A DNA stretch of 64,000 bases from Bacillus litorisediminis (GCF_022808645.1 NZ_JAKZKT010000017.1:1-64000), one strand, 5' to 3'. Positions 42,152 to 51,167 are shown, numbered from the stretch's first letter. A program made the numbers and translations. Notes: generated by a model not told the origin, from the letters alone.

Positions 42152-43063
42152 TTAAACTAATAGCTTTAAGGTTCCATCCAATTCCGTATGCTCAAATTTA
42201 AAGTTCGATTCCATTAACCTTTTGGGAATACAATTCCTGCCTGTTAGTGCATGCTCTGGTTCCATCGACATAAACAAATACGATCCTAACCAGACCAAGG
42301 GTGTGGGAGTTGGCGGTGCTATAGGCTTGTTCATAGCTTTTCGCAAAGCACTCATAAATTCCTTATTGGTAACAGCTCTTGGACTTGTAGCATTATAAAT
42401 ACCTGTCATTTGTTTATTGTGCATCGCATTCCAAAATATGCGGTTTAGATCATCAACATGAAGCCAGCTAATATATTGCTGGCCGGAACCGACCGTTCCA
42501 CCTAAACCCAGTTTCGTTAATTTCTTTAAAGACTGTAATGTACCTTCCTCTTTATCAAGCACAAACGCAATTCGAAATAAAACCTTTCTTGTGCTCGGAA
42601 GCAAATGTTTGAAAAAAGCCTTTTCCCACTCTACACATACATGGGCGGAATATCCGCTTCCATGTGGTGCAAGTTCATCACAAACTGTTTGAGTATTGCC
42701 GTAAATCGCAAGTGAACCCGCTTGTATCAGGGACTCAGGCGGATTCTTGCATTGTAAAATAGCTTTGTCTAATACTGAAACGGAATCTAATCGTGATGCC
42801 ATTATTTCTTCTTTATTTTTCTTTGTATATATACAATTAACACTTTTCCCTGTTAAATTAATCACGGAGGTGGCACTTTCTAATTTAGTTGTCCAGTCAT
42901 CAAGACTTTTCCCGTCCCAGTGTACCCATTCTATCCCTTCCCGATTTTCTGTTTTTCCCCGAGTTAGAATAACAACCCTGCAGTTTCGCTCTAATAAAAC
43001 CTTAGCAAAAGACCTTCCTAAAAATCCTGAACCTCCCGCTAACACAACCGTCGGTCTCTTCAT
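42152..43063 (-). CDS. TIGR01777-family NAD-dependent epimerase/dehydratase (YfhF-like)
   Basis: 303-residue short-chain dehydrogenase-like protein. The Rossmann motif GGSGFLGRSFAKVL begins the protein and INLTGKSVN follows. AIYGNTQTVCDELAPHGSGYSAHVCVEWE replaces the usual YxxxK site, as in this family. YISWLHVDDL and the C-terminal DUF1731 block (GRNCIPKRLMESNFKFEH) fit Bacillus YfhF. GGGAGGAATT precedes the ATG. The substrate is unknown. Confidence 0.9.
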   Translation of the reverse strand: MKRPTVVLAGGSGFLGRSFAKVLLERNCRVVILTRGKTENREGIEWVHWDGKSLDDWTTKLESATSVINLTGKSVNCIYTKKNKEEIMASRLDSVSVLDKAILQCKNPPESLIQAGSLAIYGNTQTVCDELAPHGSGYSAHVCVEWEKAFFKHLLPSTRKVLFRIAFVLDKEEGTLQSLKKLTKLGLGGTVGSGQQYISWLHVDDLNRIFWNAMHNKQMTGIYNATSPRAVTNKEFMSALRKAMNKPIAPPTPTPLVWLGSYLFMSMEPEHALTGRNCIPKRLMESNFKFEHTELDGTLKLLV

Positions 43064-43175
43064 AATTCCTCCCGCTCAGTTTTAGTAACCTTCTCATTGA
43101 TTGAATTCCCTTAAATTTTTTCTTTCCTTCACCTTCCTTTAACTGATTGGAAGGAAAGGAGACCGTCATTTGCTG

Positions 43176-43946
43176 TTATAAAATATCTCGCTTTTCAGTT
43201 ACTCCTAAGGAGATTCCAACCAATACAAGCAAATACAATACTATTATTACAAGAGAAAATCCAAGTGAACTATCACTCATAAACGGCTCTGAGAGGCCCC
43301 GGATATACTGATTCTCACTATAGACTGAAAGTGTAAGATGCGGAAAAATGATATATTTTCCCCATTCATACATGGATACAAGCAATGTAACCGGACCGCT
43401 GCTAAATTTCGCTAAAAAGGTAAGACCGGTGGCGAGCCCCATACTCTTTGTAACAGCCCCAATCATAAAGGCTAGTGTCATATAGAACATGATATTAGGA
43501 TAATGGTAAAGCCCATTTACAAGGTTCGTTATAAAATCTTCAACGAATGCGTCCATTCCAAAAAATAATAATCCAATAAGGAAATTAAATACGATTAAAA
43601 AGTAATACATTGCAAAAGTTAATATATTGACGACCATATACTTAGATAACAAAATCGATGTCCGCGAGTGCGCACGAATAAACAACTGTTTGATAGTACC
43701 CTCACTATATTCACTCGTAACCGAACTAGCTGCAATCACAATGGAATAAAAAGAAATAATGGTCGTAAAAACGGATGCTGCATTAATCGAATAAGTGATT
43801 CCGCTAACCTCAATATTAAATCTGTTACTAAAAATGATTACAAGGACGGCTCCCATTATTAGCAAAAATCCCATCACAACAAGGAACAGCCAGGCTTTGT
43901 GTTTTTTATGGGCTTTCAGCCATTCATTTTGAAGCAAAGAAATCAT
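43176..43946 (-). CDS. ABC-2 type transporter permease
   Basis: 256-residue protein with six membrane segments and the ABC-2 pattern: an N-terminal cytoplasmic NEWLKAHKKHK followed by a helix, SEYSEGTIKQLFIRAHSRTSILLSKY and NILTFAMYYF. Its start overlaps the ATPase stop by four bases, so both form one exporter. Such two-gene systems export antimicrobial peptides or lipids. No lanthipeptide or regulator gene is adjacent to name the substrate. Confidence 0.88.
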   Translation of the reverse strand: MISLLQNEWLKAHKKHKAWLFLVVMGFLLIMGAVLVIIFSNRFNIEVSGITYSINAASVFTTIISFYSIVIAASSVTSEYSEGTIKQLFIRAHSRTSILLSKYMVVNILTFAMYYFLIVFNFLIGLLFFGMDAFVEDFITNLVNGLYHYPNIMFYMTLAFMIGAVTKSMGLATGLTFLAKFSSGPVTLLVSMYEWGKYIIFPHLTLSVYSENQYIRGLSEPFMSDSSLGFSLVIIVLYLLVLVGISLGVTEKRDIL

Positions 43947-44881
43947 AAAACACCCTCCTTCTGTTCAGTAAGTGATAGGTATTGATCCTCAAGTGACTTT
44001 TTCAATGGTGTACATTCATAAAGGAGCAGACCTGTATTGACTAACTCGTTTATAATATTAGGAATCTGTTCATAAGGGATGGAAGCAACTATTGTTTTTT
44101 CTCCATCGATTTGCGCTTGTCCAAACGATTCTATTATTGTTAAAGCTGAAGAAAGCTGATCATGCTTTAGTGTAAATCTAACCTTTGTTTGAACCCTGGC
44201 ATCCCCGCTGCTTTTCACATCTATTTCTTCAACATATTTTCCTTTTTGAATAATAATCACTTTGTCACACATTAACTCTACTTCTTGCAGTAGATGACTA
44301 GAAACAAGGATTGAAATATTTTCTTTTCTGGAAATGTGCTTTAAATAATCTCGCAAATGTCTAATTCCCGCTGGATCTAATCCATTGGACGGTTCATCTA
44401 AAATAAGAAGGGATGGTTTATGTAATAATGCCTGTGCAATTCCTAACCGTTGCTTCATGCCCAGAGAATAGGTTTTTACCTTTTGATGGATTGCATCCTC
44501 CAAGCCTACGAATTTAACAAGTTCTTCAATTCGTGAAAGCGGCACAGGAGTTCTGCTCATCCTGGCAAAATGAAGTAAGTTTTCCCTGCCTGTCAGGTAA
44601 TTGTAGAGCTCCGGATTTTCAACAATGGCACCAAGATGAGATAATGCTTTTAATTTTTCTTTCTGAATATGATGTCCTTCTACATAAATATCACCTTTAG
44701 TCGGAGAGATGAGTCCAGCAATTAAACGAATGGTTGTCGTTTTCCCGGCACCATTTGGTCCTAAAAAACCATATACTTTACCACGCTCAAGCTTAAAAGA
44801 TAAATGGTCAATAATTGTCTGGCCATTGAGGATCTTTGTCAAATTCTCTACCACTAACGGATAATCTTCTTTTACAGCCAC
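43943..44881 (-). CDS. ABC transporter ATPase, BcrA type
   Basis: 312-residue ATPase with Walker A GPNGAGKTT, signature YSLGMKQRLGIAQALLHKP, Walker B LLILDEPSNGLDP and H-loop SSHLLQEVE. The C-terminal domain (about 225-312) is typical of BcrA-like exporters. The GTG at 44881 has GAGGTGA about seven bases upstream. It forms an operon with the permease gene and probably confers export-based resistance or envelope remodelling. Which of these is not known. Confidence 0.9.
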   Translation of the reverse strand: MAVKEDYPLVVENLTKILNGQTIIDHLSFKLERGKVYGFLGPNGAGKTTTIRLIAGLISPTKGDIYVEGHHIQKEKLKALSHLGAIVENPELYNYLTGRENLLHFARMSRTPVPLSRIEELVKFVGLEDAIHQKVKTYSLGMKQRLGIAQALLHKPSLLILDEPSNGLDPAGIRHLRDYLKHISRKENISILVSSHLLQEVELMCDKVIIIQKGKYVEEIDVKSSGDARVQTKVRFTLKHDQLSSALTIIESFGQAQIDGEKTIVASIPYEQIPNIINELVNTGLLLYECTPLKKSLEDQYLSLTEQKEGVL

Positions 44882-44978
44882 ACTGTCACCTCTTCTTCTT
44901 TTACCAATCTCTATTTATTAAAATAGTAGTATTGAAACATCGTTTCTTAATAACCGTACATTAAATATACGAAACAAA

Positions 44979-45497
44979 TTAGCTGGACGAAGTATGGGAT
45001 GAATAGTTATGGGGGCTATTCTTTTCGGTTGCCAGCTGATCAGCATAAAACGCGATTGCCTTTTTGTATCGTTGAATTCCTTCATCGACCGTTAACTCTA
45101 CTAATTTATGAAGCAAAATTTCTAGCGCTTTCCTATCGTTACCAAGGTTATGTAAAGTCATCGCATAAAAAACAGGAAACTCATTGGCTGTTGGAAACTC
45201 TTGCATCCCCTGTTCAAATACCGTTTTCGACTTATGATATTCCCCAATCGTCCTGTAAGTACTTCCTAACCCTAAAAGAGCACCCCTTCTTTCCTGGCCG
45301 GCAAGTCCCTGTTTTAATGCATTTTTATAGAAAGGAATTGCCTCTTTTTCCAAACCCAGCAAATCGTGAACCCAGGCGCATTGATAGGATATATAAGGAT
45401 CACCGTTGTCCTAATCATATAGTGAAAGTAATAATTGCCTTGCTTCCTCGTAGTTACCATTCTCTCTTAGAGAAATAGCTTTATGCAGCAGCTCCAT
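44979..45497 (-). pseudogene. Tetratricopeptide-repeat gene interrupted by in-frame TAG
   Basis: The frame starts at an ATG at 45497 with AAAGGATT upstream and encodes ELLHKAISLRENGNYEEARQ, then LLLSLYD. It then meets TAG at codon 29 (45411-45413) and continues in the same frame without a break as DNGDPYISYQCAWVHDLLGLEKEA and the rest of a TPR protein (RRGALLGLGSTYRTIGEYHKSKTVFEQGM). Total 172 codons plus stop. The remainder could restart at a TTG at 45362, but there is no ribosome binding site. Most likely a nonsense-mutated gene or a sequence error. The family is the small TPR-group-5 proteins of Bacillus, with unknown function. Confidence 0.85.
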
Positions 45498-45570
45498 TAT
45501 TATCAATCCTTTTTAACAGTCTGATTAATTTCCATTATATTGGATTTTTGATTGAGTTGATACAGTAAAA

Positions 45571-45593
45571 CCGCGGTCTTAATCAGCCCGCGG
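45571..45593 (-). terminator. Terminator of helD
   Basis: 6-bp CCGCGG/CCGCGG stem (45571-45576 with 45588-45593) just past the helD stop, with TTTTA on the minus strand. Confidence 0.65.
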
Positions 45594-45609
45594 CAGACCC
45601 TGTCTATTA

Positions 45610-47949
45610 TTAGTTATGGATTTGGTACCTTTGTTCCGATACATCATCTAGCAAAAAACTTATTTTACCCAATGAAAATAAATGCAGCTCATGCATGGCT
45701 CTCGTCGATGCTGTATACAATAATTTTCGTTCGTCTTCACTCCTGTACACATCCTGTGAAATGTTATAAAGAATGACCCCATCGAACTCAATCCCTTTTG
45801 CTAAATAAGCCGGAATTACAAGAATTCCTTTCTCATAAGAGAGCGTTCCTTTTTTGATGAGCCTAGCTTCAACCTGGTGTTTAAGCGCTTGATACACTTC
45901 AGCACTTTCATGAGCTGTTTTACAGATAATCGCAATCGTTTGATGCCCTTCAGACTCCATTATTTTAATTCTTTCAACAACCCGTTTATTCAATTCTTCC
46001 CGCGAATGAACCTTTGTTAAAACTGGTTTTTTCCCGCTCCGGTTAAACGGTTCAATCTGATCACCGAAAGGAATTAGTTCACGGGTAAACTCAACAATTT
46101 CCTTTGTTGAGCGATAGCTTCTATTTAATATGACTTGTTTGGTTTCAGTCTTTTCATAAAACTCATCTGATAAAATAGTAGGCGCATTCATCGTATGCGA
46201 TAAGATTGCCTGGTTCCTATCACCTAATATAGTCATGTAACTGTAAGGGAATAACTGCTTTATATAGGCGAACTGAAATGGTGAGTAATCCTGTGCTTCA
46301 TCAATCACAATATGACGGATCATAGTATTTGATTTTCTGCCTTCAATCAAGTCCTGTAAATATAGAAAAGGTACAGAATCTTCATAAAGAATTTCGAACC
46401 TTTTAAGCCGATTAAGTGTATATTCACAAATTTGCACCCAATTAACAGGCAACGATTCATCGCTGATTTTTAGATCATGATTGAATAAACTCTTATAAAG
46501 TGCCATATGATCAATGAATTCCAGCCTCTTCACTTTTGCAAGCAAGGGTTTGAAACGCTTATTTACCACTTCTTTAGCAAGGATGAGCTGTTCTTGCTCA
46601 AAATCATCAAAGGTTTCTTCAGTATCTTTTCTCTTTTTTTGGAGTTGTTTAAAAGCTTCCAGGTAATCTTCCTTATCTAATAATTGAACCTCTTGCTCGA
46701 CCCACTCTTTTTTACGCTCAAGCCTAGCCAGCTTCTTCAATTCTTTTTTGATCCATTCGCTAACAATGGATATTCGGTTAGGAATGGAATACGCTTTATC
46801 AAGCGAATAAAATTTCTCTTCTATCTGACGGGCAGAAATTAATATTCTTTTTCTAAATGTAATATTTTTAAAAATTAAGCCCTGATCTGATAAAGATCTT
46901 ACAAAATTATCTATATAGTTTTTAAATAACAGGCTTGCCTTGTACGAAATCGCTTCTTTCCTAGTGTAAAAATCCTGATCGTTACTGTCAGATAAGATAT
47001 ACTCCATTTGTTCAAATGGGTCCTCCACTTGATATCTGTTACCTAGGCGATGATCAATATATTGCTGCAATGTACTTTGCTGCATATTTTCTTCGCCGAG
47101 CTCGGGCAAAACGGTGGATACATAACTGTTAAACATTGGATTAGGTGAAAATAGCATAATTTGTTCCGCCTGTAAAATATTGCGGTAACGATAGAGCAAA
47201 TAAGCCACCCGCTGCAGGGCAGCAGAGGTTTTTCCGCTTCCCGCAACACCTTGGACTATTAAATATTTTGTACCTTCACTGCGAATAATTTCATTTTGTT
47301 CTTTTTGAATAGTTGCAACGATACTTTTCATTTGAGTTGAGGCATTATTACCTAACACCTCTTGAAGCAGCTCATCACCAATCGTTACTCCAGTGTCAAA
47401 CATCCCTTTTAATACACTGGATCTAATGATATATTGGCGCTTTAAATTGATTTCTCCCTGTATTTGTCCGTCTCCAGGAGTTTGGTAAGCTGCTGTACCC
47501 AATCCATAGTCATAGTAAAGGCTTGAAATCGGCGCCCGCCAATCATAGATTAGAAAGTTTTCGTTGCTATGATCTAGTAAGGAAGCAATTCCCACATAAA
47601 TGGAATCCGATTTGCTTTCCCCTTCTTCCCTAAAGTCAACCCTCCCAAAATAGGGCGAATCCTTTAATCGCCAAAAAGTTTTTAATAATTTTTGAACTTG
47701 CCCTTGACTCCGTTCTCGCTCAGATAACATTTCAGCTTGCTGTTTAATGCTGACAAATGTTTCGATTATATCGTCTGGCTCATCAAGATTGATTGTCACA
47801 TCATTCCAAAAGTTTTTTCGTATTTCTAAAATATCGTCTTTTATGTGGCCAGTATTTTGCTCAAGATAAGAGACTTTCTCATCAATCACATCAACAATAG
47901 AATCGATTCGTTCTTGCTCTTTCTTCCAATCCTTTTTGATTTCAGTCAC
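45610..47949 (-). CDS. helD: RNA polymerase recycling helicase-like protein HelD
   Basis: 779-residue UvrD/Rep-like motor that binds RNA polymerase with its long N-terminal coiled coil and frees stalled complexes. The N-terminal coiled coil (about 1-110) is visible. Walker A is VQGVAGSGKTSAA near residue 235, DEAQDYSPFQF is motif II and RSYRSTKEIVEF and KGIEFDGVIL are later helicase motifs. This matches Bacillus HelD (YvgS) in size and order. Monocistronic with its own terminator. Confidence 0.93.
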   Translation of the reverse strand: MTEIKKDWKKEQERIDSIVDVIDEKVSYLEQNTGHIKDDILEIRKNFWNDVTINLDEPDDIIETFVSIKQQAEMLSERERSQGQVQKLLKTFWRLKDSPYFGRVDFREEGESKSDSIYVGIASLLDHSNENFLIYDWRAPISSLYYDYGLGTAAYQTPGDGQIQGEINLKRQYIIRSSVLKGMFDTGVTIGDELLQEVLGNNASTQMKSIVATIQKEQNEIIRSEGTKYLIVQGVAGSGKTSAALQRVAYLLYRYRNILQAEQIMLFSPNPMFNSYVSTVLPELGEENMQQSTLQQYIDHRLGNRYQVEDPFEQMEYILSDSNDQDFYTRKEAISYKASLLFKNYIDNFVRSLSDQGLIFKNITFRKRILISARQIEEKFYSLDKAYSIPNRISIVSEWIKKELKKLARLERKKEWVEQEVQLLDKEDYLEAFKQLQKKRKDTEETFDDFEQEQLILAKEVVNKRFKPLLAKVKRLEFIDHMALYKSLFNHDLKISDESLPVNWVQICEYTLNRLKRFEILYEDSVPFLYLQDLIEGRKSNTMIRHIVIDEAQDYSPFQFAYIKQLFPYSYMTILGDRNQAILSHTMNAPTILSDEFYEKTETKQVILNRSYRSTKEIVEFTRELIPFGDQIEPFNRSGKKPVLTKVHSREELNKRVVERIKIMESEGHQTIAIICKTAHESAEVYQALKHQVEARLIKKGTLSYEKGILVIPAYLAKGIEFDGVILYNISQDVYRSEDERKLLYTASTRAMHELHLFSLGKISFLLDDVSEQRYQIHN

Positions 47950-48103
47950 TGAACCACTCCTTAAAAATTTTTAACTAGATGTTTGACAAAGGACAATCAA
48001 TATGGTAATGTTATTATAGGGATAATATTTCCGTTTTCACATTACCTGCATAACAAATTTAATCATAACATACGAAATCTTTATATTCAATTTTATTTTT
48101 TCT

Positions 48104-48131
48104 AACACCTCTTTTTTTAGGGTGTTTTTTT
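48104..48131 (+). terminator. Hairpin and T-run in the helD-DUF421 gap
   Basis: 6-bp stem AACACC (48104-48109) with GGTGTT (48121-48126), a T-rich loop and seven T. No plus-strand gene precedes it, so it may be an attenuator for the DUF421 gene or a chance structure. Confidence 0.45.
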
Positions 48132-48218
48132 ATTTCATCGGCGACAACAATCGCATAATTATACCCTTCAAGGAAATCCTACCAAATGATATTTAGACCA
48201 CTTTAGGAAGTGTTTTCA

Positions 48219-48926
48219 TTGGATTTTCTATTTAGTCAGGACAACTTAACTAGTTTAGAATGGGCGCTTCGAGCTTTTATAGCATTTTTGTTTTTGCTTT
48301 CTGTTGCAAAACTAATGGGGCAACGATCAATCTCCCAATGGGGACTGCTTGATTTTGTGGTTGTTATGCTGTTAGGGAATATATTGGCACACCCGCTGTC
48401 AGATAGCCATTTAGGTTTAAAAGGCAGCCTAATCACAGTTTCTGTCGTTTCTCTGCTTTACATACTTCTTTTGGTGCTCACGTTAAAATCACCAAAAATC
48501 CGGCATTTTCTTGATCCGGCACCTATGCCTTTAATAAAAAACGGAGTCATCCTGTATCCAAATCTTAAAAAAGCAAAAGTAACAATCGATCACCTGCTTT
48601 CAGAATTAAGAAAGAAAAAAGTAGATGATGCCAAAAAGGTTGCCCTAGCTCTTTGGGAACCAACAGGAACGATTTCAGTTTTTCTATTCCCGCAATACGA
48701 ACCTGCTACGAAACAAGATTTACATATTGCGCCTAAACCCTTTAATTTTCCACGACCCATTATAAAAGAAGGTTATATAGATTTTCACGAACTCCAAGTG
48801 CTTGGCAAAGATGTTAATTGGCTAAAACAGGAGCTCCAAACTAAATTTAATGTTCACACTGATCAAGTGTTACTCGCCACCTTAGATGAAACCAATTCCA
48901 TTAAAATCTTTCTTTATAAAGAATAA
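48219..48926 (+). CDS. YetF-family (DUF421) membrane protein
   Basis: 235-residue protein with three N-terminal membrane helices (LRAFIAFLFLLSVAKLMGQRSISQW includes the conserved MG(Q/K)R motif, then LLDFVVVMLLGNILAHPL) and a cytoplasmic alpha/beta domain with VTIDHLLSELRKKKVDDAKKVALALWEPTG, the DUF421 signature. Some YetF proteins occur in spores of B. subtilis; the function of this one is unknown. I favour the TTG at 48219, eight bases after AGGAAG; a GTG nine bases earlier is possible. Confidence 0.87.
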   Translation: MDFLFSQDNLTSLEWALRAFIAFLFLLSVAKLMGQRSISQWGLLDFVVVMLLGNILAHPLSDSHLGLKGSLITVSVVSLLYILLLVLTLKSPKIRHFLDPAPMPLIKNGVILYPNLKKAKVTIDHLLSELRKKKVDDAKKVALALWEPTGTISVFLFPQYEPATKQDLHIAPKPFNFPRPIIKEGYIDFHELQVLGKDVNWLKQELQTKFNVHTDQVLLATLDETNSIKIFLYKE

Positions 48927-48951
48927 TTCATGACCCCGCACAAACCCTATA

Positions 48952-48996
48952 AAAAAGGAGGTGTTAAAGAGATCGCTCTTTAAACACCTCCTTTTT
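48952..48996. terminator. Bidirectional terminator between DUF421 gene and coat-like gene
   Basis: A long stem GGAGGTGTT plus AAAGAG pairs with CTCTTT plus AAACACCTCC. A-runs and T-runs flank it on both sides. Confidence 0.88.
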
Positions 48997-49008
48997 ACAG
49001 ATATGTCT

Positions 49009-49269
49009 TTAATAAAAATACGGGTACGGATAATAAGGGTAATAAGGGTATGGGTAAGGATAAAATCCAGGGCTCAGCAATGCCCCCGCAAGTAATCCTC
49101 CAGCTAAACCACCCAGGAATGGCCACACTCCGAAAAATCGTCGTCTTCCAAAAAAAGGTCCGCCAAAGAACGGCCGCCTCCCAAAACCGATAATTCTCTG
49201 ATCACCAGGATCAGGCTGAAATGAAACAGGCACTTGATATTGAATAGGATTCACGATATCCCTCCTCAT
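49009..49269 (-). CDS. Small Gly/Phe/Tyr/Pro-rich protein, spore-coat-like
   Basis: 86-residue protein. The middle is rich in GRRPFFGGPFFGRRRFFG with a hydrophobic LAGGLLAGALLSPG, and the end is a repetitive YPYPYPYYPYYPYPYFY. No Cys is present. Such Tyr/Pro tails occur in Bacillus coat and morphogenetic proteins that are cross-linked through tyrosines. AGGGAG precedes the ATG, but GAGGAGGG precedes an alternative GTG 15 bases downstream, so the start is unsure. Function unproven. Confidence 0.7.
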   Translation of the reverse strand: MRRDIVNPIQYQVPVSFQPDPGDQRIIGFGRRPFFGGPFFGRRRFFGVWPFLGGLAGGLLAGALLSPGFYPYPYPYYPYYPYPYFY

Positions 49270-49348
49270 AGTTTCTCCCTATTTAATATGCAAATTTTAG
49301 GGAAATGCCTTAGGCACCTGTCCTTGTTCTTTCCAAAAAATGAAAAAG

Positions 49349-49373
49349 GCTTGTTCCCAGGCAGGGAACAAGC
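49349..49373 (-). terminator. Terminator of msrA
   Basis: 10-bp perfect stem (49349-49358 with 49364-49373), then TTTTTCATTTTTT on the minus strand. Confidence 0.88.
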
Positions 49374-49394
49374 ACTCTTAGCTGTTTTATTACT

Positions 49395-49922
49395 TTAACC
49401 CCAATATTCCTTGATAAATTCGTCCCGTCCTGATTTTTTCCGGTCCTCTTTATATTCACCTGGATTTTTTTTATAAAAATCCTGATGATAATCCTCCGCA
49501 GGATAAAAGATAGATGCCGGAAGAATTTTTGTAACAATCGGCTTCTTAAAGCGACCGCTATCCGCAACCGCTTGTTTGGACGCTTCTGCTAACTTCTTTT
49601 GTTCCTCGGTATGATAAAATATAGCCGTCCGATATGAATCGCCTCTGTCATGAAATTGACCTCCATCATCAGTAGGATCAATTTGCGGCCAGTATAAATC
49701 TAATAATCGCTGATAAGAAAAAATCTCAGGATCAAACGTGATTTGTACAGCTTCATAATGCCCCGAACCACCCGATTTAACATCCTTGTAAGTCGGGTTT
49801 TCAAGATGACCACCTGTGTACCCCGATACAACTTTAATAATCCCGGGAAGCAGATCAAATGGCTGTACCATACACCAAAAACATCCCCCAGCAAACGTTG
49901 CTAACTCTTGACGCCTACTCAT
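49395..49922 (-). CDS. msrA: Peptide methionine-S-sulfoxide reductase MsrA
   Basis: 175-residue repair enzyme that reduces the S-form of oxidised methionine. The catalytic motif GGCFWC is at residues 12-17 with Cys14 as nucleophile. [14 protein letters not shown] and [13 protein letters not shown] follow, and the C-terminus [19 protein letters not shown] lacks extra resolving cysteines. GGAGGAG lies six bases before the ATG. msrB is not adjacent. Confidence 0.96.
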   Translation of the reverse strand: MSRRQELATFAGGCFWCMVQPFDLLPGIIKVVSGYTGGHLENPTYKDVKSGGSGHYEAVQITFDPEIFSYQRLLDLYWPQIDPTDDGGQFHDRGDSYRTAIFYHTEEQKKLAEASKQAVADSGRFKKPIVTKILPASIFYPAEDYHQDFYKKNPGEYKEDRKKSGRDEFIKEYWG

Positions 49923-50037
49923 CTGTCATTCTCCTCCACTAGTATCATCTTTTTACCGTTTATATTTTATCATTATTCACATAGGTTTCATTTTTTGGCA
50001 AGTAAAATCTATTTACTGTTATTTCTATCAATCATCT

Positions 50038-50943
50038 CTATTTCCTTTTTTTCTTCATGATACTTTTATGTATCCATATCGCAGCTTGGGACCCGTCACC
50101 CATTGCAATTGTTACCTGTTCCGAGTGAGCTACAACATCCCCCGCAGCCCAGACTTTTTCAACATTCGTCATTTTCGTTCTTGGATGGACTGGTATATGC
50201 TTGTTATCCATTATTTCTACACCTAACTGCACAGCAAGCTCAGATTTCACATGGTTCCCCCCTAAAGCCACAAAACCCCGCTCTCCATTAACCACATCTC
50301 CTCCCGCTAAACGCACACCTTTAAACTCCGATCCAACCGCTACTATCTTTTCCACGTTTTCTTCAATCACTTCTATCTTTTTCTGTTGAAGCTGCTCTTT
50401 TAAGTTCTCATCGATTTTCTTTAGTTCCAGATTTATATACACAAGATCGTCAGTCCAATACTTTAAAGTTAATGCCATATTAGCCCCAACATTTCCGGAA
50501 CCAAGCACAATAGTCCTTTTATTCATAACCTCATAGCCATCGCAATCCGGACAAATGTAAACGGATATTCCCAAACAAGGGTAGATTTCCGGAAACGGCG
50601 GGAGACGATCCATAACACCCGTCGCAAGTAACAAATGATCCGCGGTAAAGGTTTGTTTTTCTTGAGTAAAAAGCCGAAAAGTGTCATTTTCTTTATAAAT
50701 TTGCTCAACACGATCCCTAATAAACTCAACTCCAAGATCCAGAGCCTGTATTTCTCCTATTGCACGCAGCTCCTCTCCGCTAATCCCATCTGGCCAGCCC
50801 AAAATATTATGATAAGCCCTGCAAAGGTTTGATCTGCCGCTATCAGAATCTATAACTAATATTTTATGCTTATATCTTCCTAATTGAATTGCCGCTTGGA
50901 GCCCCGCAATTCCCCCTCCGACAATAATGCAATCATACCGCAC
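50038..50943 (-). CDS. Thioredoxin-reductase-like NAD(P)/FAD oxidoreductase
   Basis: 301-residue flavoprotein with N-terminal GGGIAGLQAA (FAD-binding) and GSGNVGANMAL (NAD(P)-binding). A redox pair CPDC is at residues 131-134 (VYICPDCDGYEV), where TrxB has CATC. The C-terminal VWAAGDVVAHSEQVTIAMGDGSQAAI is the FAD-ribityl site. It may act on thioredoxin-like partners, or be a ferredoxin/bacilli redox enzyme. The CPDC motif is unusual for classical TrxB. GGAGAAT precedes the ATG. It lies next to msrA but is separated by about 115 bp. Confidence 0.85.
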   Translation of the reverse strand: MRYDCIIVGGGIAGLQAAIQLGRYKHKILVIDSDSGRSNLCRAYHNILGWPDGISGEELRAIGEIQALDLGVEFIRDRVEQIYKENDTFRLFTQEKQTFTADHLLLATGVMDRLPPFPEIYPCLGISVYICPDCDGYEVMNKRTIVLGSGNVGANMALTLKYWTDDLVYINLELKKIDENLKEQLQQKKIEVIEENVEKIVAVGSEFKGVRLAGGDVVNGERGFVALGGNHVKSELAVQLGVEIMDNKHIPVHPRTKMTNVEKVWAAGDVVAHSEQVTIAMGDGSQAAIWIHKSIMKKKRK

Positions 50944-51042
50944 TGTCCATTCTCCTTTTTTCCAATGTCTGTGTTATTATCGTTTCCGCAAAAAAATAGT
51001 TCATTCCCACTTAGTTAACCGCCAGATTGAAAACGTTTCCAT

Positions 51043-51059
51043 GTGAGGAAACCTAACAG
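51043..51059 (+). promoter_or_regulatory. TnrA/GlnR-type box upstream of the amt promoter
   Basis: TGTGAGGAAACCTAACA fits TGTNAN7TNACA at every defined position. It is centred about 79 bp before the expected transcription start. It overlaps a GTTTCC/GGAAAC inverted repeat, so part of the match could be coincidence. Confidence 0.65.
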
Positions 51060-51094
51060 AAGAGATTAAAATTATTAATTTTTTCAAAATTCAG

Positions 51095-51123
51095 TTGCGA
51101 AAATAGTAAATATGTTCTATATT
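51095..51123 (+). promoter_or_regulatory. Probable SigA promoter of amt
   Basis: TTGCGA (51095-51100) and TATATT (51118-51123) with 17 bp between them, 45 bp before the amt ATG. The hexamers are moderate matches, as expected for a regulated promoter. Confidence 0.6.
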
Positions 51124-51134
51124 ATTACATATCA

Positions 51135-51151
51135 TGTTATAAAACTTAACA
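51135..51151 (+). promoter_or_regulatory. TnrA/GlnR-type box downstream of the amt promoter
   Basis: TGTTATAAAACTTAACA fits TGTNAN7TNACA fully and has an AT-rich middle as in real sites. It lies just after the expected start point and directly before the ribosome binding site, a repressing position. Confidence 0.7.
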
Positions 51152-51167
51152 TAAGGAGTGGGTGGAA

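Noticed and set aside
43176-44881. ABC exporter as part of a lanthipeptide immunity locus
   Set aside because: No precursor peptide, modification enzyme or two-component system is adjacent.
44999-45478. 159-residue plus-strand frame
   Set aside because: Antisense of the interrupted TPR gene; it has no ribosome binding site and its protein sequence is unstructured.
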